Assembly: GCA_023406985.1 (NCBI GenBank)
Contig: JAEXTK010000018.1
Location: 1-10,717, forward strand
Reading direction: 5' to 3'
Length of the DNA stretch: 10,717 nucleotides
Source: Spirochaetota bacterium
GTDB lineage: Bacteria > Spirochaetota > Spirochaetia > Treponematales > Breznakiellaceae
Below the pieces are notes generated by a model, which saw only the letters and a list, made by a program, of their open reading frames with translations, did no database searches and was not told the DNA's origin. Positions within the stretch are counted from its first letter, which is position 1; each line of letters starts with the position of its first letter. Shown here piece after piece: positions 1 through 5,144 of the stretch. The translations under genes and the position numbers were made by a program.

Positions 1-2
1 CG

Positions 3-185
3 GAGGTCGCGGGGATCGCGCGGGCCTTGGTCGCGGAGGGGCGAAAGTCGTTCTTCGGGATGCGGGCATTTCTGACGCGACTCTCGCTGGACGGGATGGA
101 CGAAGCAATATGGAAGAAAGCGATCTATCGGCCGGAGTTGGGGAAGGTGGAGGGAGGGAGGCTTCCGCAGTTCGCGTTCGCATGA
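3..185 (+). CDS. 3' end of an unidentified gene (C-terminal 60 residues)
   Basis: An open frame runs from the left window edge (first full codon at base 3) to a TGA at 183-185. It gives 60 residues, starting EVAGIARALVAEGRKSFFG and ending GGRLPQFAFA. The composition looks like a real soluble protein tail, with an amphipathic alanine/arginine helix followed by a Trp/Lys-rich segment, and codon use is like that of the neighbouring genes. I do not recognise the family. No membrane segment or catalytic motif is visible in this fragment. It lies upstream of the arsR promoter on the same strand and is probably a separate transcription unit, since the next gene has its own TTGACA promoter. Confidence 0.6.
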   Translation, partial: EVAGIARALVAEGRKSFFGMRAFLTRLSLDGMDEAIWKKAIYRPELGKVEGGRLPQFAFA

Positions 186-244
186 GGCGGAGGCGTCGCT
201 TTAGTTCAGGTTTCCCAAAGCTTCGGGACACTAGTGACTCTCCC

Positions 245-273
245 TTGACAGATGTCGATTGTTTTATTACCAT
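245..273 (+). promoter_or_regulatory. Sigma-70-type promoter of arsR
   Basis: A perfect -35 hexamer TTGACA at 245-250 is followed by a 17-bp spacer and a -10-like TACCAT at 268-273 (4 of 6 to TATAAT). Initiation about seven bases downstream would fall at or next to the arsR ATG at 280, giving a leaderless or nearly leaderless transcript. That agrees with the absence of a Shine-Dalgarno sequence before that ATG. The -10 element overlaps the right half of the putative ArsR operator. Confidence 0.6.
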
Positions 274-277
274 CGAA
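254..277 (+). promoter_or_regulatory. Putative ArsR operator, copy 1
   Basis: Inverted half-sites GTCGAT (254-259) and ATCGAA (272-277) are separated by 12 bp. The core TCGAT/ATCGA pairs perfectly. A second copy at 586-609 has the same geometry and matches at 17 of 24 positions, including the TGT that opens the spacer. The site covers the promoter spacer and -10 region, where binding would block transcription. ArsR-family dimers bind such interrupted palindromes near their own promoters. That this ArsR binds here is inference. Confidence 0.5.
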
Positions 278-279
278 CT

Positions 280-567
280 ATGAACGAAGAGGCGGCGGCC
301 AGGCTCTACAAGGCGCTCGGCTGCGAACAGCGGATCCGGATACTCAAGCTCCTCCGCCGATGGGAAGGTCTGGACGCGTGCTGCGACGGTGTGCTCAAGG
401 CCTTCACGAAGGCCGCGGACGAAGTGCGCGTTTCCCGGTCCACCCTCTCCCACCACTTCAAGGAACTGGAGAGCGCTGGCCTCATCGTGTGCGAGCGGCA
501 GGGGCAGGCCATGAGTTGCAAAGTGAACGAGAAAGCCCTCGCCGAGCTGGGCGCCTTCTTCGACTGA
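280..567 (+). CDS. ArsR-family winged-helix transcriptional regulator, cysteine-rich
   Basis: This is a 95-residue protein with the ArsR/SmtB fold. A first helix region (about 5-28, LYKALGCEQRIRILKLL) is followed by a helix-turn-helix whose recognition helix reads SRSTLSHHFKELESAGLI (52-69), close to the family's typical SxxTVSHHLxxLxxAGL. A short wing follows (CERQGQAMSCKV, 71-82). It has five cysteines (15, 34, 35, 71, 80). The Cys-Cys pair 34-35 lies roughly where metal-sensing ArsR proteins carry ELCVCDL, but that motif itself is absent. I chose the ATG at 280, since residue 1 there starts the conserved domain. An in-frame TTG at 259 would put its start inside the operator and promoter. 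It sits 58 bp upstream of gshA on the same strand, and similar palindromes flank it. It is most likely a metalloid-, thiol- or persulfide-responsive repressor of itself and the glutathione operon. The inducer cannot be read from sequence. Confidence 0.88.
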   Translation: MNEEAAARLYKALGCEQRIRILKLLRRWEGLDACCDGVLKAFTKAADEVRVSRSTLSHHFKELESAGLIVCERQGQAMSCKVNEKALAELGAFFD

Positions 568-585
568 TATTTTTTAGGGAGATTG

Positions 586-609
586 TTCGATTGTCGTCTA
601 ACTATCAAA
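586..609 (+). promoter_or_regulatory. Putative ArsR operator, copy 2, upstream of gshA
   Basis: Half-sites TTCGAT (586-591) and ATCAAA (604-609) have a 12-bp spacer, the same spacing as at 254-277, with 5 of 6 complementary positions between the halves. It lies in the 58-bp arsR-gshA gap, ending just before the gshA ribosome binding site (AGGAG, 614-618). A weak promoter-like pair, TTGTTC (583-588) and TCAAAT (605-610) with a 16-bp spacer, overlaps it. gshA may therefore have its own repressible promoter as well as read-through from arsR. The promoter is tentative; the repeated palindrome is directly visible. Confidence 0.48.
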
Positions 610-625
610 TATTAGGAGCGAGCCG

Positions 626-2086
626 ATGACGAACGATCCCGGCGCCCTCCAGTCCTTGCGGTGGGGTATCGAGCGGGAGACGCACCGCATCCTCGGCGAC
701 GGGAAGTTGAGCCGCGCGCCCCATCCGGCCGCCTTGGCGCCTCCTTCGTTCACGATGGATTTCGCCGAGAGCCAGCTGGAGCTGGTCACGTCCCCGCAAC
801 CTTCCCTTACGGCGGTCCTCCGGGAACTCGAAGGGCTGACCCGCGCGGCTTCCGCGGCGGTCGCTCCCGACCTGCTCTGGCCCTTCAGCATTCCGCCGGC
901 CCTCCCCGCGGCGGGCGAAATCCGGTTGGCGCGGCCGGGAACGGGGCGGGCGGCGCGCGATGCGGAGCGGTATCGGAGCGGCCTCGCCCTCCGCTACGGC
1001 GAGGCGCGCCAGATGATCTGCGGCATCCACGTCAACGTGTCGCTGGGCCCCGATCTTCTGGCGCACCTCGAGCGGAGCGCGCCGCTCACCCGGGAGGAGG
1101 CGAAGGAGCGATCGGCCGGCGACGCCTACTATCTTAGGCTCGTCCGCAACGTGGTGGAGGACCTCGCCCTCCTCGTCGCGCTGTTCGGCGCCTCCCCGGT
1201 CCTGGGCGACGCGGGGCCCGCGTTCTCGTTCCGTAACAGCCCGCTCGGGTACGCCCGCTCGGAATACCGGCCCTTCTTCGATCTGTCCTCCATCGCCGCT
1301 CACGCGGAAGGGATCGGCCGTGGGCTCCGCGCCGAATCGGCGACCTTCCGGAAACGGGGGCTCGTCGTGGACGGGCGCGCCATCCAACTCAACGGCAAGG
1401 TTTTCCAGAAGGAGAAGGAATTCTACGCCCCCGTCCGTTTCCGCTCGCTCCCCACGGCGGGCGAGTCCGCCGTCGCCGCGCTCAGGCGGCGCGGGGTCGC
1501 GTACCTCGAGCTGCGCTTCTTCGACGTGGACCCCTTCTCCCCTTCCGGCGTGTCCGCGGACGCGCTGGCCTTGCTCCACCTCCTGCTCCTGGAGGCGCTC
1601 TCGCGCGTCTCCGTTCCGCGGACCGTCGCCGAGTACGGAGCGATCCTCGCCCGGGCGGACGAGGCCGCGCTGACCGATCCTTTCGCGCCGACGTCGGGCG
1701 TGCCGCTCGCGGCCGCGATCTCCGGTCGGCTCGCCGGCCTCGACCCCTTCGCCGCCGCCCTCGACGCGGCGCCTCAGGCGGCGTCGGGGCCGGCATCGCC
1801 TGAGGCGGTAGCGGCGGTGCATCCTGCGGCGTCGGGGCCGGCATCGCCTGGGGTGGCGGCGTCGGGGCCGGCATCGCCTGAGGCGGTAGCGGCGGCGCAT
1901 CCCGCGGCGTCGGGGCGCGGGCGCTACGGGCGAGCCTTGGAAAAATACCGCGCGAGCGCGGCCGAGGGCCGGCTCTCGACTTCGGCGCGGCTCTACGCTG
2001 CGTTTCGGGATAGCGGCCTGTCATGGACGGAGTTCGGCACGCGGGTCGCGGAGACGAACGCGAAAGGAGGTTTCGATGAACGCTAG
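626..2086 (+). CDS. gshA: Glutamate-cysteine ligase (gamma-glutamylcysteine synthetase), E. coli-type
   Basis: It catalyses the ATP-dependent joining of glutamate and cysteine, the first and committed step of glutathione synthesis, in the cytoplasm. The 486 residues match the E. coli-type (class 1) family: GIERET at 14-19, TMDFAESQLELVT at 43-55 (acidic residues 45 and 52 corresponding to the metal/glutamate-site acids), CGIHVNVS around His135, RNSPLGYARSEYRPFFD, and YLELRFFDVDPFSPSGV at 293-309 with Arg297. The start is set by AGGAG at 614-618, seven bases before ATG. E. coli GshA is about 518 residues. An Ala/Pro/Ser-rich tandem-repeat insertion (residues about 385-430) separates the catalytic part from a conserved-looking tail (LEKYRASAAEGRLSTSARLY). 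The same family forms the N-terminal half of GshF. Its end overlaps the ATP-grasp gene by 11 bp. Confidence 0.92.
   Translation: MTNDPGALQSLRWGIERETHRILGDGKLSRAPHPAALAPPSFTMDFAESQLELVTSPQPSLTAVLRELEGLTRAASAAVAPDLLWPFSIPPALPAAGEIRLARPGTGRAARDAERYRSGLALRYGEARQMICGIHVNVSLGPDLLAHLERSAPLTREEAKERSAGDAYYLRLVRNVVEDLALLVALFGASPVLGDAGPAFSFRNSPLGYARSEYRPFFDLSSIAAHAEGIGRGLRAESATFRKRGLVVDGRAIQLNGKVFQKEKEFYAPVRFRSLPTAGESAVAALRRRGVAYLELRFFDVDPFSPSGVSADALALLHLLLLEALSRVSVPRTVAEYGAILARADEAALTDPFAPTSGVPLAAAISGRLAGLDPFAAALDAAPQAASGPASPEAVAAVHPAASGPASPGVAASGPASPEAVAAAHPAASGRGRYGRALEKYRASAAEGRLSTSARLYAAFRDSGLSWTEFGTRVAETNAKGGFDER
1778..1915 (+). repeat. In-frame tandem repeat inside gshA (48-bp unit)
   Basis: Copies are: 1778-1825 (48 bp, AASGPASPEAVAAVHP), 1826-1855 (30-bp shortened copy, AASGPASPGV), 1856-1903 (48 bp, AASGPASPEAVAAAHP) and a 12-bp start of a fourth at 1904-1915 (AASG). 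The two full copies differ at only two bases. All lengths are multiples of three, so the frame is kept. The near-identity suggests recent slippage or unequal exchange. The encoded Ala/Pro/Ser stretch looks like a flexible linker. Confidence 0.9.
2063..2070 (+). promoter_or_regulatory. Strong ribosome binding site of the ATP-grasp gene inside gshA
   Basis: AAAGGAGG lies five bases before the ATG at 2076 and inside the last codons of gshA. This near-perfect Shine-Dalgarno fixes the downstream start and indicates independent or re-initiated translation of the glutathione-synthetase-like gene, despite the 11-bp overlap in a different frame. Confidence 0.8.
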
Positions 2087-3101
2087 CCCTTGGAACGCAG
2101 TGGGCCGCGAAGATCTGGAGCTATCGACCCGGCTCGTGATAGCCGAAGCCGAGCGGCGCGGCCATACGGTGGAGGTGCTGGACGCGCCGGCCAACTTCAT
2201 CCGGATCACGGGCAACGGCGTGGTCGAGTACCTGAGGCAAGCCACGCGCACCTCGGCCGACACCTACGTGAGCGCCCTCCTCATGGAGAACAAGAAGGTA
2301 ACCAAGCTCGTCCTCCGCGAGGCGGGGATCCGGGTGCCCGAGGGGAGGGACTACGGCGATCCGGCCTCCCTCCTCGCCGACTGGCCCGTCTGGGAAAACC
2401 GGGACGCGCTCGTGGTCAAGCCCAACACCACGAATTTCGGGACCGCGGTCGCCATCCTGAAACGGCCCTTTTCCCGAGCGGACTTCGCTGCGGCGGCGGA
2501 CGCTGCATTCCGGGAGGACGCGGTCGTGCTCGTGGAGGAATTCATCGCCGGTAAGGAGTACCGTTTCCTGGTGATCGACGGCGACGCGGTCGCCGTCCTC
2601 CACCGCGTGCCGGCCAACGTCTCGGGAGACGGCGTCTCCACCATCGCGGAACTCGTCGCCGCGAAGAACGCCGATCCGCGGCGGGGCGAAGGGTACGTGC
2701 GGCCGCTCGAAAAGCTACGCCTCGGCCCTGAGGAGATCGCGTACCTCGCCGCGCGCGGCCTTTCCCCGTCCTCCGTGCCCGCGGCCGGAAGGACCGTCTT
2801 CCTCCGGGAGAATTCGAACATCTCCACCGGCGGGGACAGCCTCGATTTCACCGACGACGTGCACGAGGGCTACAAGGACCTCGCCGTCGCGGCGGCGGCG
2901 GCCGCGGGCGCCAAGATCTGCGGCGTGGACATGATGATCGAGGACGTGGGCGCGGAGCCCCGGGGCGACAACTACGGCATCATCGAACTCAATTTCAATC
3001 CGGCCCTCCACATCCACGACTTCCCCTACCGGGGGGAGAACCGGGGCGTGGAGCGCTTCGTGCTGGACCTGCTCGGCTTTCAGAAACGGGAGGACCTATG
3101 A
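2076..3101 (+). CDS. Stand-alone ATP-grasp glutathione synthetase, like the C-terminal half of GshF
   Basis: The 341-residue protein matches the ATP-grasp domain of bifunctional GshF from its first residues. Visible motifs are LELSTRLVIAEAERRGH near the N-terminus, VEYLRQATRTSADTYVS, VVKPNTTNFG at 113-122 (Lys115 in the ATP-binding region), VLVEEFIAGKEYRFLVI from 152 on, FLRENSNISTGGDS, and ELNFNPALHIH from Glu304 (acid/Asn metal ligands). It resembles this GshF/cyanophycin-synthetase-like branch rather than classical GshB. The likely reaction is gamma-glutamylcysteine + glycine + ATP to glutathione. It starts inside the end of gshA (11-bp overlap, different frame) with a strong ribosome binding site, and its last bases overlap cysE by 4 bp (ATGA). 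The context supports glutathione synthesis. Use of another final amino acid, giving a glutathione analogue, cannot be excluded from sequence. Confidence 0.85.
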   Translation: MNASPWNAVGREDLELSTRLVIAEAERRGHTVEVLDAPANFIRITGNGVVEYLRQATRTSADTYVSALLMENKKVTKLVLREAGIRVPEGRDYGDPASLLADWPVWENRDALVVKPNTTNFGTAVAILKRPFSRADFAAAADAAFREDAVVLVEEFIAGKEYRFLVIDGDAVAVLHRVPANVSGDGVSTIAELVAAKNADPRRGEGYVRPLEKLRLGPEEIAYLAARGLSPSSVPAAGRTVFLRENSNISTGGDSLDFTDDVHEGYKDLAVAAAAAAGAKICGVDMMIEDVGAEPRGDNYGIIELNFNPALHIHDFPYRGENRGVERFVLDLLGFQKREDL

Positions 3102-3757
3102 GCGGCTTGCGGTGTTGCGTCGATAGCGAAGAAGCGATGGATGCGGTCGCCGGCCCCGGCGAGGACCGCTCCTACGCGGCGAAGGTCGCGGCCGCGTTCC
3201 GCGGACTCGGCCATTTCCCCGCCGACGTGGCAGCCATCGCCCGCGACCCCGCGCTGCGATCGAAGCCGTTGGGCTTCCTGGAGGTGGTCCTCTACGCCTC
3301 GTTCTGGGCGCTCGCTTTGTACCGGCTCGCGCACGTCCTCTCCGCGCTCGGCCTCCCCTTCGTCCCGCGGCTCCTGAGCCAGGCGGCGCGCTTCCTCACC
3401 GGCATCGAGATCCACCCCGGCGCGACGATCGGGCCGGGCCTCTTCATCGACCACGGGATGGGCACGGTGATCGGGGAGACCGCCGTCGTGGGTTCCGACG
3501 TCCTCCTCTACCACGGCGTCACCCTGGGCGGCGTGGACGGCAGGCCGGGGCGCCGCCATCCCCTCCTCGGCGACCGCGTGGTCGTGGGCGCGGGGGCCAA
3601 GGTCCTCGGGGCCATCGTCATCGGGGACGGGGCCCGCATCGGCGCCCAGGCCGTCGTGCTCTCCGACGTGAGCGCGGGGGCCACGGCGGTCGGCGTGCCG
3701 GCGCGGGTCATCGCCCGCGGGGAAGGAGCGCTCGCGCGGAGCCGGCGCCCGGCCTGA
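3098..3757 (+). CDS. cysE: Serine O-acetyltransferase
   Basis: It transfers acetyl from acetyl-CoA to L-serine, giving O-acetylserine, the carbon precursor of cysteine. The 219-residue protein has a helical N-terminal part and a left-handed beta-helix of hexapeptide repeats (from about 103). Family motifs are GIEIHPGATIGPGLFIDHG (102-120) with the Asp118-His119 pair, GTVIGETAVVG, YHGVTLGG, RRHP with His154, and GVPARVI. These correspond to the catalytic and serine-contacting residues of E. coli CysE. It belongs to the short bacterial type. The usual GFHAL segment reads SFWAL (68-72), and the tail ends RSRRPA without the terminal isoleucine that docks many CysE enzymes into CysK. The start ATG overlaps the previous stop (ATGA), with GGGAGG just upstream. 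In the glutathione operon it would raise the cysteine supply. A related sugar or other acetyltransferase role is a less likely alternative. Confidence 0.85.
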   Translation: MSGLRCCVDSEEAMDAVAGPGEDRSYAAKVAAAFRGLGHFPADVAAIARDPALRSKPLGFLEVVLYASFWALALYRLAHVLSALGLPFVPRLLSQAARFLTGIEIHPGATIGPGLFIDHGMGTVIGETAVVGSDVLLYHGVTLGGVDGRPGRRHPLLGDRVVVGAGAKVLGAIVIGDGARIGAQAVVLSDVSAGATAVGVPARVIARGEGALARSRRPA

Positions 3758-3791
3758 GCGGGGGCGCGCGAGAGCTGAACCGCCGCTCAGG
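3753..3791. terminator. Hairpin between convergent cysE and xdhC, spanning both stop codons
   Basis: CCTGAGCGG (3753-3761) and CCGCTCAGG (3783-3791) form a perfect 9-bp stem, with a possible two further G-C pairs after one mismatch and a GC-rich loop. The TGA of cysE (3755-3757) is in one arm and the reverse-strand TGA of xdhC (3787-3789) is in the other. There is no T-tract, so it is not a textbook intrinsic terminator. A bidirectional terminator or mRNA 3'-end stabiliser is the natural reading. Confidence 0.5.
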
Positions 3792-4269
3792 GCTTCGCTT
3801 CCGGTTCCGCGCGCTTCGCCGCGTCGATGGCCTCGCGGATGCCCTCGTAGCCCGTGCAGCGGCAGAGGTTGCTCTCCATCCACTCGATCGTCGTCGGCCG
3901 GTCCGCGTCGGGATGGGCCTCCAGGAGGGCGGCGGCGTTCAGGATCATGCCCGGCGTGCAGTAGCCGCACTGGAACCCGTTCTTCTCCACGAAGGCCTTC
4001 TGCACGGGGTGGTCGCGGAGCCCTTCTATGGTGACGATCCGGCTGCCCTCGCAGTCGGCGGCCAGTACCATGCATGACTTGACGGGTTTTCCGTCCACGA
4101 GGACCGTGCAGGCGCCGCAGTCGCCGTTCTCGCACCCGTTCTTGGCGCCAGTGAGGCCGAGTTTCTCGCGGAGCACGCGGAGGAGGGTGTCGGCGGGCCT
4201 GACCGCGGCGCGGCGGTCCTCGCCGTTCACCGAGAGGACGAGTTCGAAGATGCCGTTCCGTACGATCAT
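3787..4269 (-). CDS. xdhC: Xanthine dehydrogenase family, 2Fe-2S subunit
   Basis: This is the small electron-transfer subunit of a molybdenum hydroxylase, 160 residues (E. coli XdhC is about 159). The N-terminal plant-ferredoxin-type domain carries Cys46, Cys51, Cys54 (CENGDCGAC) and Cys66 for one 2Fe-2S cluster. The C-terminal helical domain carries QCGYCTPGM (Cys101, Cys104) and NLCRCTGY (Cys136, Cys138) for the second cluster near the molybdopterin. All eight ligands are intact. It is the last gene of the operon. Its ATG overlaps the TGA of the FAD subunit by 4 bp and is preceded by a GGAGGAGG ribosome binding site. CoxS, NdhS and HcrC are close relatives, so the subunit alone does not define the substrate. 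Confidence 0.93.
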   Translation of the reverse strand: MIVRNGIFELVLSVNGEDRRAAVRPADTLLRVLREKLGLTGAKNGCENGDCGACTVLVDGKPVKSCMVLAADCEGSRIVTIEGLRDHPVQKAFVEKNGFQCGYCTPGMILNAAALLEAHPDADRPTTIEWMESNLCRCTGYEGIREAIDAAKRAEPEAKP

Positions 4270-5144
4270 GGGAGTTCCTCCTCCGCGCGGCGGAGCATGT
4301 CGGCTGCCAGGGCGAGGCGGTAGGCGCCCGTGGCGCGCTGGTCGGTGCGCGCGATTCCCGGGTCGGCCAGGGCCGCGCGGAAGGCCGCCATAGATTCGAA
4401 GAAGACCGGATAGGGATGGAGGCCGGAGACCGCGACCGCTACGCGGTCATGCGCGACCGCGGTGCCGCCGGTCCCGGCACCAGCCGCGACCGCGGCGCCC
4501 GAGGCGGCGCCCCGCAGGTCCAGGAAGCAAGCGGTGACGAGGGGGTAATCCACGCTCGCGCTCCGCGTGGCGCGGTAGTGCTTCCACGGGAGGGAAGCCG
4601 CCGCGGCGCTCACCGAGAAGCCCAGGACGAGTTCCCCCGGCTCCAGGCGTAGCCGCTTATCGAATAGGGCGCGGAGGGGCCGTTCATCGCGCCGCGGGGG
4701 GCCGCCGCCATCGCCGGGCCGGATGGTGAGTACGGTCGCGTCGGCGAGGAGGAAGGGTAGGACGGCTTCCCGGTAGGGGAGGGTCCCCGCGATATTCCCG
4801 CCGACGCTGAGGCGGTTCCGCGTGGTCCGGTCGGCTATCCCGCGCGCGGTCGCGGTGAGCAGGGGAAAGAGCCGGGAATCCCCGGCCTCGTTGAGCGGCA
4901 GGGCCGCGCCGATATGGAGCCTCCCGTCCGAGACCTCCAGGCGCAGCGCCTCCGCCACCCTCTTAATATCGATGACGGCCGCCGGAATCGCGCCCTTCCG
5001 GGCGCCGGTGACGATCTCGGTGCCGCCGCCGAGGTAGCGGACGCTTTCCGCCGCCATCGAACCTTTTCCCGTGAACTCCTGCCAGGCGAGGACGGCCTCC
5101 TCGGCCGTTTCCGGCCGCGCGTAGACGAAGTCGGTGTCGATCAT
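4266..5144 (-). CDS. xdhB: Xanthine dehydrogenase family, FAD-binding subunit
   Basis: This is the medium subunit, which passes electrons from the iron-sulfur centres through FAD to the acceptor. It has 292 residues, the same size as E. coli XdhB. Family motifs are YLGGGTEIVTGARKG near the N-terminus (pyrophosphate/FAD loop) and TTRNRLSVGGNIAGTLPYREA (the TxRNxxxxGGN FAD signature), followed by the usual C-terminal domain. The frame stays open far upstream, but the ATG at 5144 (MIDTDFVYARP) is chosen. There the domain begins, it overlaps the large-subunit stop by 4 bp (ATGA), and a GAGGG sequence lies about eight bases upstream. No extra 4Fe-4S insertion is apparent. Ala/Gly-rich stretches in the C-terminal half are unremarkable for this GC content. 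Confidence 0.9.
   Translation of the reverse strand: MIDTDFVYARPETAEEAVLAWQEFTGKGSMAAESVRYLGGGTEIVTGARKGAIPAAVIDIKRVAEALRLEVSDGRLHIGAALPLNEAGDSRLFPLLTATARGIADRTTRNRLSVGGNIAGTLPYREAVLPFLLADATVLTIRPGDGGGPPRRDERPLRALFDKRLRLEPGELVLGFSVSAAAASLPWKHYRATRSASVDYPLVTACFLDLRGAASGAAVAAGAGTGGTAVAHDRVAVAVSGLHPYPVFFESMAAFRAALADPGIARTDQRATGAYRLALAADMLRRAEEELP

Larger units (their letters stand above)
186..279. other. Intergenic region upstream of arsR
   Basis: This 94-bp gap between the partial gene and arsR is AT-richer than its surroundings. It holds a near-palindrome CCCAAAGCTTCGGG (214-227), a perfect 8-bp palindrome CACTAGTG (229-236), and then the arsR promoter and putative operator. No T-tract follows the near-palindrome, so I do not call a terminator for the upstream gene. 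Confidence 0.5.

Noticed and set aside
259..279. Alternative TTG start for arsR
   Set aside because: It would add seven non-conserved residues, lies inside the operator and between the -35 and -10 elements, and has no ribosome binding site.
540..576. Possible intrinsic terminator after arsR (run of six T at 570-575)
   Set aside because: The only upstream stem (CGCC/GGCG, 540-553) has four base pairs and lies far from the T run, so termination there is unlikely.
605..1900. Long minus-strand open frame opposite gshA
   Set aside because: It is an Arg/Glu-rich shadow produced by high GC and the 48-bp repeat; the + strand frame matches a known enzyme family throughout.
2061..2086. Programmed frameshift fusing gshA and the ATP-grasp gene into a GshF-like protein
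   Set aside because: The Shine-Dalgarno-like AAAGGAGG is fully explained as the start signal of the downstream gene, and no slippery codon followed by an in-frame stop is seen.
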